Shown here in pieces: positions 24,077 through 35,238 of a stretch of 64,000 bases of DNA. The stretch is taken from assembly GCF_009905375.1 (NCBI RefSeq), contig NC_133655.1, positions 166,618,588 to 166,682,587 of the forward strand, written 5' to 3'. The position numbers were made by a program, and so were the translations under genes. This DNA comes from Apium graveolens (taxonomy: Eukaryota; Streptophyta; Magnoliopsida; Apiales; Apiaceae). Positions within the stretch are counted from its first letter, which is position 1; the number at the start of each line of letters is the position of its first letter. The notes beneath the pieces are model-generated. The model saw only the letters and a program-made list of their open reading frames with translations. It did not search any database and had not been told where the DNA came from.

Positions 24077-24081
24077 TTTAC
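24077..24081. repeat. Target-site duplication TTTAC, right copy (level 3)
   Basis: Exact repeat of 10733-10737. Removing the level-3 element with one copy restores a continuous gag-to-protease reading frame in the host element. Confidence 0.9.
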
Positions 24082-26870
24082 CTTGCAGAATTGAAGAAGA
24101 AGAAGGGTAGTAAGACTACCGCTTCTGATTCAGGCATGTTCATGATCGAAGTTAATATGTCACTAGGTCAAATTTCTACTTGGGTATTAGATACCGCCTG
24201 TGGTTCTCATATTTGCAATTCGTTGCAAGGACTAAAGGGAAGTAGGACTCTTGAAAAAGATGAGATGATTCTACGTATGGGCAATGGAGCAAGGGTTGTG
24301 GCCATATCTGTAGGATCATTTAGTTTACATATGCCTACGGGCAAGACTATTATTTTGAATAATTGTTATTATGTTCCCTCTATTGTGAGGAATATTGTTT
24401 CTATTCCTTTGTTAGATGTGGATGGTTTTTCATTTATTATTAAGAATAATGAATGTTCTATCCTTAGAGATAATGTGTTTTTTGGACGTGGCATTTTAAA
24501 TAATGGTCTGTATGTATGTGACGTAGAGCATGATTTACTTCAGATTGAACAAACTAATAAAAGAAAATGAGATGATGAAAATCTGACCTATTTATGGCAC
24601 TGTAGGCTAGGTCATATTAGTGAAAATAGACTGCGGACATTGCATAAGGAAGGGTTACTTGACCCCTTTGATTTTGAATCATATCCTACATGCGAGTCTT
24701 GTCTATTGGGTAAAATGACCAAATCTCCATTTAGTGGACATGGAGATAGGGCTGCAGATTTGCTAGGATTGGTACACACAGATGTATGTGGACCAATGTC
24801 TACGCAAGCCATGGGTGGATTTTCGTACTTCATTACTTTCATAGATGATAGATCTTGATTCGGATATGTGTATTTGATGAAACACAAGTCTGAAGCCTTT
24901 GAAAAGTTCAAAGAATATAAACATGAAGTGGAGAAACAAACCAAACACAGTATTATAACTCTTCGATCAGATCGAGGTGGTGAATACTTGAATGGAGAGT
25001 TTCTAGATTATCTCAAAAAAATGGTATAGTCTCCCAGTGGACTCCTCCATATACTCCACAGTTAAATGGGGTATCTGAAAGGAGAAATCGAACTTTGTTA
25101 GACATGGTTCGGTCCATGATGAGCTATGCGAATCTTCCAGTATTCCTATGGGGTTATGCATTGGAAACCTCAGCATATTTACTGAATAAGGTGCCTTCCA
25201 AATCTGTTCCTCAAACACCATATGAGATATGGAAAGAAAGGAAACCGAGTCTTAAACACGTTAAGATTTGGGGATGTCCAGCTTATGTCAAGAAATTTGA
25301 CCCAGATAAGCTGGAATCTCGATCCGTAAAATGTAATATTGTGGGATATCCTAAAGAGACTTTGGGGTATTACTTTTACACCGATCATCGGGTGTTTGTC
25401 TCCAGACATGCTACCTTCTTGGAAAAGGAGTTTATCCTTGAAGGAAACAGTGGGAGCAAAATTGGACTTGATGAAGTTCAAGAAGCACAAACTCCTACGG
25501 ATCAATTGGAAACACATGTTCAGACTGAACAACCTTCAGTGGAACAGCCCATTCGTAGGACATGGAGAGTGTCTCGTCAACCTCAGAGGTATTATGGCCT
25601 TGTCATTAAGAATGACAATGAGTTATCAATCATTGATGATGATGACCCTGTGACCTATAATGAGGCTATGAGTAGGATTGACTCAGAGAAATGGCATAGT
25701 GCCATGAAATCCGAAATGGAATCTATGTATACCAACCAAGTATGGACTCTGGTTGAGGCGCCTGAAGGTGTTAAGCCTTTTGGGTGCAAGTGGGTATACA
25801 AAAGAAAGATTGGAGTAGATGTCCAGGTGGAGACCTATAAGGCCAGGCTCGTGGCAAAAGGATTCAAACAAAGGCAAGGGATTGACTTTGATAAAACTTT
25901 TTCGCCTGTAGCCCTGTTAAAATCAATTCGGATTTTGCTTGCGATTGTTGCTTACTACGACTATGAGATCTGGAAAATGGACGTGAAAATGGCCTTCCTC
26001 AATGGGGAACTTGAGGAGGAAGTGTATATGACACAGCCAGAGGGTTTTCTTTCCAAGGGAAATGAACACCTAGTGTGTAAGCTGTTGCGAACCATATATG
26101 GTTTAAGGCAAACTTCTCGTAAATGGAACATCCGTTTTGATGAGATAATCAAAGAGTTTGGTTTTATCAAAAACATAGATGAACCATGTGTCTACAAAAA
26201 GGTTAGTGGGAGCGCAGTAACATTTCTTGTATTGTATGTGGATGACATACTTCTTATAGGAAATGATATACCGATGCTACAATCAGTCAAAGTATGGCTA
26301 TCAAAGAACTTCACCATGAAGGACTTGGGAGAAGCATCCTACATTCTCGGTATGAAGATCTATAGAGATAGATCTAGAAGAATGATAGGTCTTACCCAGG
26401 GTACATACATCCAGAAAGTGCTTAAAAGGTTTAGCATGAAAAACTCCAAAAGTGGTCTCATACCGATGAGCCATCGAGTGTCCCTTTCCGAAAAAAATGT
26501 CTTCTAAGACACCTGAGGAAAGAGAGCGTATGAGTAAGATTCCTTATGCTTCAGCAATAGGATTTATCATGTACGCGTACAAGGCCTGATGTTGCTTATT
26601 CAATTAGTGTGACGAGCAGATATCAATCCAATCCAGGTGAAGACCACTGGAAAGCAGTGAAAAACATCCTTAAGTACTTGCGAAGGACTCAGGACATTTT
26701 TCTTGTTTTTGGTGGTGAATCTGAGTTGAAAATAGAGGAGATGTCAACGTCGAGAGAGTTGACACACATAACAACGTAGCAGACCCACTCACAAAGCCAC
26801 TTTCTCAGAGTCACTTTGATCGTTATAAAGACAAGATGGGTATTAGATACCAGAGTGATTGGCTTTAGTA
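24082..26870 (+). pseudogene. Level-2 copia pol, second copy (protease to RNase H remnant), broken
   Basis: It continues from the gag relic at 10737. Protease shows WVLDTACGSHIC; GAG-pre-integrase shows LWHCRLGHIS and CESCLLGK. Integrase has [16 protein letters not shown] and SERRNRTLL. Reverse transcriptase (within a 470-codon open stretch, 25095-26507) has [22 protein letters not shown] and [11 protein letters not shown]. RNase H is mostly deleted, leaving [14 protein letters not shown] and the extreme C-terminus. Stops occur at 24568 and near 24858 and 25027, and a frame break after 26507. It is the better preserved of the two internal copies. Confidence 0.92.
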
Positions 26871-26881
26871 CAAGTGGGAGA

Positions 26882-28588
26882 TTAAAAGAGATATGTCCTA
26901 AGTCCAATCATGTATGAGGATTTAGGAATAACTTTTATGTAATCTGTTTTGATTTCATTGATATTAATAAAAGACTTGTTTTGTTTTTATTGCGGGCTCT
27001 ATCTATTTAAATGTTTAAATAAGATATACCACAGTTTAGAGTAAAGCTTTTTATGGATTGTGATAAGATCATAATAACGAGACCTAAAAGATGATAACTC
27101 TAAACTTAAATAGTTCCTGGTCGTAGGATTACTAACTGGTAATTAATAATCCGCAAAGATCGGTACATACTATGCTTGCTTCATTATGAAGGATGTCTGT
27201 TCTCATAGACATTTGTGTGGTGACACTATAGCTAGTATGTAGGTGCTTATTATAGAATAAGTTCACTGAACATGACTCACACAGCTGAACAACTGATGGA
27301 GTTCACTCACGTGTCAACAGTTGTTCACATAGTGATAGTTGTACAAGTATCCTTAGACTTGAGGTCATCATAGTCATCTTGTGTACACTGAACTATGCTT
27401 TGGTTTAGTTCTTAGTCTCAAGGGACAGTTATAAGGGCTCTACTGGGTATAGGAATTTGTACACGAAGATAGTGTATGATCAATAAAGGATCTACCCCTT
27501 CCAGTGTAGGAAGAGAATGTTCAATGCTGATCCACTTATGTTAGTTCAGGAATCTCTGGCCAAAGTGAATGAAATTAGAAAGGAGTTTCTAATTTACATT
27601 AAATAGAACTAAGCATAGTGAATGGGAAAGCAAGTGATTAAATAAGATAGGCTTGACACAAGTTCCATGCCTTGTATTTAATCATGACATTGCAGGGTAG
27701 AAGGAATTAATTGTACGGTAACTACTCACTGAATAGGTTCTTGGTATTCTAAGCAGTGAATTCGTATTATCCGGATAGTCGCGATATGCTGAGAAGTATC
27801 CCTCACGATGTAGAATAAATATGATTAATTAATTAATCATATTTAATGAATTAGAGAATTTATATAAATAATGATAAAATAGTTTTATTATTATTTATTT
27901 CTACTACCGGCTTAATATTGAACCTACAGGGTCACACCATAAAAGAGAATGATTTAATGGTGGAGGAATTAATTAATAATGGCTGATAATTATTTATTTA
28001 TGAAATAAATAATTAATTGGAAAATTTAATAATTGATTAAATGAGATTTTATTGATTATAAATTAATTAAGAAAAGGTTCTTAATATTATTAATTAAGAA
28101 TTTAATTTTTGGAAATTAAATCAAGTGAGAGAATTATTTCTAAAGAGTTTAGAAAAAGGATTAATAATTAAAAGGTGTTTTAATTATTAGTGAGAAGAAT
28201 AAAGGGTTAATAATAATAATATTTTATGGGAAAATTTTCAGCTGAAAATTTTGCCTATAAATATACTATTATAGATCATATTTTTGCCTCAACCAAAAAG
28301 ATTTACAAAACCCTAATTTTCTCCATCTCCTCCTCCTTCATTACATCGTTTTCTTGGTGGATACCGGTGGAGTGCTTCACACTTGAGGAGCAGCTGCTAA
28401 GGATCTCCGTTCATCATTTTTGGATCGCCATTAAAGGCCTCCATCTTTCCATTAACGTAAAGTTTCTTAAGGTAAACAAACTGAACTACGAATTAAATAT
28501 TATTTTTCGCATGAATCCTGCGGAGGGTTTCGGTATTTTAAGATTTAAATTTACGTTTTCGCTGCGTTTATTTGCTAAAAACCCTTAA
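26882..28588 (+). mobile_element. Level-2 copia LTR, right copy (1707 bp)
   Basis: It starts TTAAAAGAG after CAAGTGGGAGA and ends CCCTTAA. It is collinear with 6991-8696 throughout and includes the TATA box TATAAATA at 28256-28263. After it come CATG and the resumed chromovirus LTR. Confidence 0.9.
28256..28263 (+). promoter_or_regulatory. TATA box in the right level-2 LTR
   Basis: TATAAATA follows the TTTTCAGCTGAAAA palindrome, as in the middle LTR. From here transcription would run into the chromovirus LTR. Confidence 0.5.
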
Positions 28589-28592
28589 CATG

Positions 28593-31500
28593 CAACACCC
28601 AATCTTCACTCAAACTCAAAGATATTGCTCTCTATAGTTTCTATTTTCGGTATACTTCTCAAATTCCATTTGCATGTGAGTATTTGTGTAAGTGTTTTGG
28701 TGATCATCTCTATGGTAGTGTACAAGGAAATTGATTTCTTGATACAAGATCATAAGAGTGAATTCAAGGAGATTTTGTGGTTTAAAACTCGAGAGGAGAC
28801 CCGTTGCGGGCTCTCTTAAGTTCGACCACCACCGGCTATGATCCAAGGAGAGCCGGTGGAGTTTTAATGATGTGTTAATTTGATTTTTAAGCCTTGCATG
28901 TTTGGTTCTTGAAAGATCAAAAAAGGGATTTTGGTATTTTCTTTGAAAATTTAGTATGTGATTGAAAATGGATTGTTTTGATTATTGATATGTGTGTAAG
29001 TCATTTGATGGTTAGGAAATCAAAATTTAAGGTTGCATGTTGGGTTTATAATTCGGATTTGTGCTAATTAAAAAGGGGAATTAGATTTGACGGCTTGATC
29101 TTAGTGTAAACTAAGCCTATTTAGTATAGAAAGTGGTTGCATGTTAGTTTTAAAGAAGAACAAGTAATGCATGTCATTTTTGATCCTTGAGAATGTTGAA
29201 CATGATTTAGCCGAATGAAAAATGGGTTTAGAAGAGATTGATTTGATGATTAAGTGAATGCATGCATGTTGATTGAATAATTTGATTAAGGTTTGAGTCA
29301 TTAGGTGATGTTTGGTTTTGTGCTTTAAAAATCTTGATGAAAATGAATTGAATGACTAAGTTAAGGTTTAAAACAAGTGGGAAATGTGATTTACAACTTT
29401 GCATGTCAAAAATTGATCCTTGCATGTGTGATTTATTGAAAAACCCGAATGGGTCATATGATTAAAAGAGAATTAAGTGGACTTTTGTGAGAATATATGC
29501 TAATTACTAATAAGAACTTGGTTGCATGACATTGATTGAAATATGCTTGTGTTCGAAGTTGATTCTTAAATGAATATGATTCGAATTTTTGAAGTAAAAG
29601 AATGAAGCTTGTAATATGCTTACCAAAGGAGTTTATTGTGTTTGATTATATGAAAATGAATTTGAGTATATGTGATTGTGTTTTATTTTTATGGCCGAAT
29701 GGAATACAAGTAGAAAAGTGGATGAATTGGTTCCAATACCTTGCTAAGTAATTGCATGCGAAATTCTACGAGATAGGTGACTTAATTGTGGTTATTGTGG
29801 TTCGAATTAAAGGATAAAAGAAAAGGAAATAAAGTGGTTTGTTGTCAAAGAGCTATAAGTGACAGTTATGGTCGCAAAAGATTTAGTCGTGATTAAATCA
29901 TGTACTCGTAAAAGCTATACCAGTATGATTTAAGTTGATTGTTGAGTATATATATAAGGTGTAAAGGTTAAGGTTAAAGTATATGATGTGTGATATGCTA
30001 TGTGCTTATGTGTATAATCTATACTCGTATATTGAGTCAAGAGTATAATCGAGCTATCGTATTGAGTGATCGTTCCGAGAACGAGAGTTGAGAACTGATT
30101 AAGATTTGTTTTTTATTGTAGATTCGGAGCGTGAGGGCATTCAGGCTAGGAAAGGAAAGGGTATACTATGTGGCAGTAGTTCAACCTTCAGGAAAGCAAA
30201 TTCAGGCAAGTAACTCTCATTACTTGTGAAAATGGTTATAGAGAGGTTATTGTTCATACCATGTAGAGTATGGAATTGTTAATTAATGAACCCCTGTTAA
30301 TGACTTGAGATACCCTGTTTTTGATCTTGATAAACTGTTATTGATAAGCTTACTGATTCAACCCGTTGGTAACCTGTCTTTTCTGTTCAAGTTATTTGTT
30401 AAGCCATGAACTGTTATAAACCCTATAACTACCTTTGTTAACCTCTTTGTAATGATACATTATTTCTTGATCACCATATTACCTACTGATCCCTGAAACA
30501 GATATTGATCCTTCTAATTTAAGTACCCTGTTATCCTTGATTCAAAATCCTTATGAGTTGTTCCTTGCTGATCCTTAAATCACTCCCTAAGCTTTGTTTC
30601 TTGAAATTTTGACTTAAGAATGAGTTTCGACTCGAAAGAGTCCGAATGATTTCATATTCCTGGTAATGATAAAATGAATTTAGAAAATCTATTTTCCAAC
30701 TCAAGGTTTTCCAAACGAATTCCTGATGGATTGGACTAGGACGTAAGAGGCTAGTGGGACTAGTCCAGTCATGGTAAGAGGCTAGCGGGGCTAGTCCAAC
30801 TTAAGGCTGAAATTATGCCGATTGGTACCTTAAAGACCGGATGGAGGTCGGTACGGGCTGATCACCCGTATTATAATAAAATGAAAAGATAAAGTGATCC
30901 AATCAAGGGTTCTAATTGTTGATTTAAAAGGAAACTGAACTTTCTGTTCAGTAATTGATTCTTGAAAATGAAAATGGTTTATATTGTTTTGAAAAAGAGT
31001 TGATTGTGAAGCTTAAAGCTCGAGAACCCTGATTTTTTTAATCTGTTGATCATATGATTGATTCCATATAATGAAATATTGTTGCTTTCCTCTTTCTGAA
31101 AGATCTATTCTGATCCTTTAATGATTTGTGATGAATGTCGACTTTCGTCCTGCATTGAGCCTTGTTCCTTGAAAGCCCCACATTATCCTTCATAACCTTT
31201 CCTTAACCCAAAAGCTGGAAATCTGCCACCTAGAACAAATAAAGTAGAATGCCCTGAGTTTGGTAAAGTATATTGTGGACTTAATATTGTAGAACTGCTA
31301 TATAGTTACTAGCTGAGTTTTATACTCATATGTTTTGTTTTAATCTAACCATGACAGTTAAGCAAGAAGATGGTCAGGCTTAGACGCACTGCTCGTAAGA
31401 GCGTACCTGGTGGTCCCTATCGTGTTGAGGGCTTCCGGTTGCCAGAGCAGGTGGTGGTATTTTTGAGTGAGCAGGCGCTTAGAAGGAAATCGGTAAAGAT

Positions 31501-31718
31501 ACAATGGGTTATCTGTCGGTTCCCAACCGGAATCGATATTGTTTATTTAATAATATTTTGGGGTTGTAAGTTATATTTTATGATTGGTAGTTGTAATCTC
31601 GTCTCATACTTTATCATGTTGATCCTGTTAGTAGTTAATCGGGGTTTATGCTTATTTAATTATTAGATTAAAGGTATGTGGGTCCTCATTTCCTAATCCC
31701 GAGATTGAGGGCGTCACA
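28593..31718 (+). mobile_element. Chromovirus 3' LTR, second part (to LTR end)
   Basis: Continuation of the LTR interrupted at 4820. Its last 1425 bp (30294-31718) are the mirror image of 1466-2892. The sequence from 28593 to about 30290 has no counterpart in the window and no long frame; many weak ATG-containing short stretches look accidental. It ends GAGGGCGTCACA, then CCAAG. A 98-codon frame lies at 31370-31666. Confidence 0.75.
31370..31666 (+). CDS. 98-residue LTR-encoded ORF with histone H3 tail-like N-terminus (right copy)
   Basis: It starts MVRLRRTARKSVPGG and runs open for 98 codons to a stop 52 bp before the LTR end. The frame has the same length as the inverted copy at 1518-1814 with only a few substitutions. 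ARKS falls at residues 8-11 counting Met, the same numbering as the H3K9 context. The C-terminal half is hydrophobic, with aromatic and Ile/Leu-rich stretches, and could be untranslated LTR. No function is established. Confidence 0.45.
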   Translation: MVRLRRTARKSVPGGPYRVEGFRLPEQVVVFLSEQALRRKSVKIQWVICRFPTGIDIVYLIIFWGCKLYFMIGSCNLVSYFIMLILLVVNRGLCLFNY

Positions 31719-32172
31719 CCAAGTCCACACAAAGGCTCTACAACAACTTTGAAGAAATATCGGGGAGTTATTATCTAAGATAAGTTGTGTAGGTAATACA
31801 TTTATTTTGAGGTGGTGACCCTTGTGTTACGCACCAAGACAAATACTTGTAAAGGGTGTAAAGGATTCTCCGCCTACTAAAGGAGCGAGTTTATTATAAG
31901 GGAAAATCCCGAGTCCGGGAGAGGAGCTCGGGGACTAGAGTAGGGGTGAGCGAATCTATTAGAGGTTGCGCCATCGCGAACCAGGATAAAATCACCGTGT
32001 GGTATTTTCTTTCTTTGCACTTTATTTTCCGCACATATAAACTGCATAACCACTCGGTAAAGTTTTAAAAATGGATAAAATATTTTTAAAACGCCACAAT
32101 AATTTTTAAATTGGTAATTAAGCTATTCAACCCCCCTTCTAGCTTAAAATAGCTCTCTTACGGGACCTTACA
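31719..32172 (+). mobile_element. Level-0 LTR, right part (copia-type U5 end)
   Basis: It starts with the second CCAAG copy and ends with a copia-like terminus: TTCAACCCCCCTTCTAGC, then CGGGACCTTACA at 32172. No primer-binding site follows, so this is a 3' or solo LTR. Which element it belonged to cannot be told from the window. Confidence 0.6.
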
Positions 32173-33372
32173 GAAGTTATATTTTATGTGTGTACAGTCT
32201 TTACCGTAAGGATGGGCTTTTTTTGGTCTTTGTATTTTATAGCCGATATGAGACACATTCATTTTCAAAACTCATATGTTAATGAAATGTACACATGTTA
32301 TAGAATTGAAAAATATGTTATGATGTGAAATGCACTTCTTTTCAATTTTGTATTTTCGTAAGAGATGTACTTGAACGTGTTAAAACTTTTTAAATTTCAT
32401 AATTGTTAAAATATAACATGAAAATTTATTATTTGACAAGATCATGTTAATCGATTACAAAAAAATTGAGTTCATTTGTGTTAGTTACCTTAATTTCTTT
32501 TGTGTATGCATGTATGTATGTATACATGCATGTATGTATATATATATGTGTGTTTATATGTATGCATGTATGTGTATATGTATGTATATATGTATGTATT
32601 ATGTATGTATGTATTTGAATGTTAATTGTGTGAAAATGAGTTATATGAATATTAATTTGACACAAGAGTACATATGTGTTGTGAAATTATAATCAAAGTA
32701 TTATACGTATTCAAATAAGAATATGATATTTATTTTTCGTTCGAAATAGAATTTCAAGTACTGTAATTGGAATAATTAAAATATTACAAATGATATATTA
32801 AATGCGATAATAATAAATATATAAAATTATAATAATTTTCAGAATTTTAGTCTATACTTATAGAAATACATATGTAATTATAAGTATAAGTTCTAAATAT
32901 ACAATAATGGGGTAGTAATAAAATATGTAATTATTATAATTAATGAGCTAGAAGTAATTAATATATGTTACTAAATTTGATATCTATTAATACATATTCA
33001 TACATATTCATGAGGGGGTACTTAAGTAATTTCAAATTATTAAATTGTCTCAAAAAAACCCCTAATTGCTCAATTATATATAATAGATAGATGGATAGTT
33101 TTTTTTTCAAAAATGAAAAGTTATTTTGAACTAAGGGAGTAACGATGAAGTTATTATTTTGGGATTATCCCGGGATCATTTGCTAAACAAAAATGGATTA
33201 GAATAATTTTAGCACGTCAAAAGCATTGGTTAAAAATTAGTAGTTAAAAAAAATTGTGTGTCGAGCCCCTATCTCTTAATATAAAAAAATTGGATGAAAC
33301 GGAAGAAATAATTTTTAAAAATTTAATCAAGTTTTATAACCAACTTTACCCAATAAAATTTACATGATTATT
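32173..33372. other. AT-rich intergenic DNA
   Basis: No gene is recognisable. It contains a TATG/TATA microsatellite at about 32505-32612 and scattered poly-A and poly-T runs. A GGATTATCCCGGGATC palindrome lies near 33163. A 72-82-codon open stretch on each strand across the microsatellite is an artefact of the repeat. Confidence 0.6.
32505..32612 (+). repeat. (TATG)n / (TA)n microsatellite
   Basis: An interrupted run of TATG, CATG and TATA units over about 100 bp. Confidence 0.85.
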
Positions 33373-33564
33373 TTATAATATTTTAGCTAAATCATTTGAG
33401 TCAACACCTTCCATAGATACTCGAGGAATGTAAAAGATTTTGGCACCGTGCTCACCGAAATCGAAGAAAGGACACTGAGAGATGCTATTTAACAAACGAT
33501 CCTTGATAGATACAGGCGATGACTCCACATTCCTTATCCTTATCCTTATCCTTATCCTTAACAT
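33373..33564 (-). pseudogene. Unidentified coding-like fragment ending in a hexanucleotide repeat
   Basis: An open stretch of 63 codons with a protein-like composition in its middle (CPFFDFGEHGAKIFYIPRVS). Its N-terminus is made by a (GGATAA)n repeat giving Arg-Ile dipeptides. I do not recognise the family. It may be a detached exon or chance; there are no convincing splice partners nearby. Confidence 0.25.
33531..33560 (+). repeat. (TTATCC)n short tandem repeat
   Basis: About five TCCTTA units in a row. Confidence 0.9.
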
Positions 33565-33960
33565 ATTGATTACTCTATATATATTACATATATCTTCGAC
33601 CGGGCCCCCTATTTAATTCAATGGATAGTTTATAATTTGGTTGTGTCGATGCCATTGGTTTAGACCAACTTCCCATACATTTGGCTACGCCGGAGGATTA
33701 CACTCATTGTATCTTGGTGCTGAACTCAAATACCATTATTTGATGAAAATGATATTTAATATTAGTTTAGAAAAAAATATTTTAAATGTCATTTTAAAAT
33801 GAAGTTTCAGATAACGTGTAGAAAATATGTGTAAAATTGAGATGAGTGCTTTTTCTCTATGTTTTTTTTTACTTTTTAATTGAGACAAAATGGTATTGTA
33901 AGTAGTGTTTTGATAGGTAATGTTTTTTAACTTCCTTTTTTTCTTTTTTTCTTTTTTACC

Positions 33961-34411
33961 CGAAATGTTAGATAATATTATATTTTCAAGTTTAAAACTT
34001 TATTTCAAAAGGTGTTTTGTTCGTATTTTATTAATATTTTTAAAATCCAAATTAAGAATTGATAAATTCTAAAATATTAAAACAATTAATAATTACAGTT
34101 CGGTTCCAATGTTTTAAGGTCTAAACCCTAAATTAACCTAAACACTAAATTAAATTAGGGTTTGGCTCTATGGTTACCCGTGTTAATTTTTTTTTTAATA
34201 TTTATAAAACTCAAAAGAGAATTGTTGAATCCAAAATATTAAAAAATGTTCAATTAGGGCTCTCTTTTTTTTAATATTTTAGGATTTATCATTTCTCAAT
34301 TTGGGTTTTAAAAATATTAAAATATTTATATATATGAATAAAATACGAACAAAACATCTCGTAAATTAGTTTTTTAAACTTAAAAATACAAGATTATCTA
34401 GCATTTGTGGA
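33961..34411. mobile_element. Foldback (long inverted repeat) element
   Basis: Arms of roughly 120-140 bp (33961-34080 and 34271-34411) are imperfect reverse complements. Shared words include TGTTTTGTTCGTATTTTATT against AATAAAATACGAACAAAACA, and TAGATAAT against ATTATCTA. The ~190-bp loop includes a CTAAACCCTAAATTAACC telomere-like stretch. No coding capacity. Class (MITE or foldback) is uncertain. Confidence 0.6.
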
Positions 34412-34810
34412 TAAAAAGTTAATAAAAAATAACAAAAACGCGAACCTATGTCGCGTTTAGGCAAGTATCGTTGAAAAAATAATTTGGAGTTACGTTTTGA
34501 TCTTTTTTTAAATTAAAAAAAGGAAAAACGGAAGTTGAAACTAAATTTGGGATGGTAGAAACTTGTTGTCAGGTTGCGTTTTAACTTTTTCAAAAGTTAA
34601 AAATTTGAAAACTAAACACGCACTAACGTTTTTAGTTTATGTTAATTAACCAAAATCGATATCCCGTTTTGCAGTGATATTTTGGACCATATTTTTTTAA
34701 AATTATTTCAAGAACACTCTCCCCAAAATTGTGATATTTGAGGCTTTTTTTCTACATTTAATTTATTTAGATTGTGTTTGATATTGCGGTTAAAAATTAT
34801 TGTTAGAAGA

Positions 34811-35040
34811 AGTGTTGTTATTAAAATTTGTTTAGTAATATGTTTTAATATGTATATATTTTGATATAAAATATTAAAAAAAATAATATTTTTATGAGGT
34901 GTGGTCTTGGAACCAGCAACAATAAAGTGTTGTTATTAAAATTAGATTAATATTTGATAATATTTTTTAATATCCATATGTTCTTGTGTAAAATATTTAA
35001 AAAATTAATGTTTGGTGAGGTTTGATAATAGATACAAGAA
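34811..35040 (+). repeat. Imperfect ~115-bp tandem duplication
   Basis: Two units start AGTGTTGTTATTAAAATT at 34811 and 34926. They share TTTTTTAATAT, ATATTTAAAAAA and GTGAGG or GAGGTGTGG segments. AT-rich and non-coding. Confidence 0.6.
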
Positions 35041-35160
35041 CTGTCGTGTAAAAGTAAATAAATATTTTTTTCTAAAAATATGGAAGGACTGGATTTCTCG
35101 GCCTGAATAGTAGCTTTTAAATCTTGCTGAACAACTTATTGCGTTAAAGCTGCAAACAAC

Positions 35161-35238
35161 AAATCAATGTCAAAAACACCCTTACATTCTTATGGCCCCA
35201 AATCAATGTCAAAAACACCCTTATATTTTTATGATCTT
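35161..35238 (+). repeat. 39-bp tandem duplication
   Basis: AAATCAATGTCAAAAACACC begins at 35161 and again at 35200, followed in each by CTTA(C/T)ATT. Nearly exact. Confidence 0.85.

Larger units (their letters stand above)
4821..28588 (+). mobile_element. Level-2 copia tandem: LTR fragment-pol-LTR-leader/gag/pol-LTR
   Basis: Three LTR copies (4821-5186 truncated, 6991-8696, 26882-28588) and two internal regions lie in the same orientation. The middle LTR is at once the 3' LTR of the first copy and the 5' LTR of the second, since a primer-binding site follows directly at 8697. One short duplication (CATG) flanks the whole array. This suggests one insertion followed by unequal recombination, then deletion in the first copy. 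A SIRE-like element interrupts the second copy. Both copies lack the same part of RNase H. Confidence 0.8.
523..31718 (+). mobile_element. Level-1 Ty3/gypsy chromovirus (Tekay/Del-like), rearranged and nested
   Basis: From left to right I see: a minus-oriented 95-bp LTR tail (523-617), a minus-oriented gag-region fragment, a minus-oriented primer-binding site (1451-1462), and a minus-oriented LTR 3' portion (1466-2892). There follow plus-oriented integrase and chromodomain (2893-3751), a polypurine tract, and a plus-oriented LTR (3747-4820 continued at 28593-31718) split by a copia element. Both outer ends are the same LTR terminus (…GCGTCACA), and both are flanked by CCAAG. The chromodomain integrase, initiator-Met primer site and very long LTR fit the Tekay/Del clade. 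No complete gag or reverse transcriptase remains, so the element cannot be autonomous. Confidence 0.75.

Noticed and set aside
31370..31666. A true histone H3 gene
   Set aside because: Only the first ~15 residues resemble H3; no histone fold follows, and the frame lies inside an LTR.
32444..32692. Overlapping open frames of 72-82 codons on both strands
   Set aside because: They are produced by the TATG/TATA microsatellite and have Tyr/Cys/Met- or His/Thr-periodic composition.
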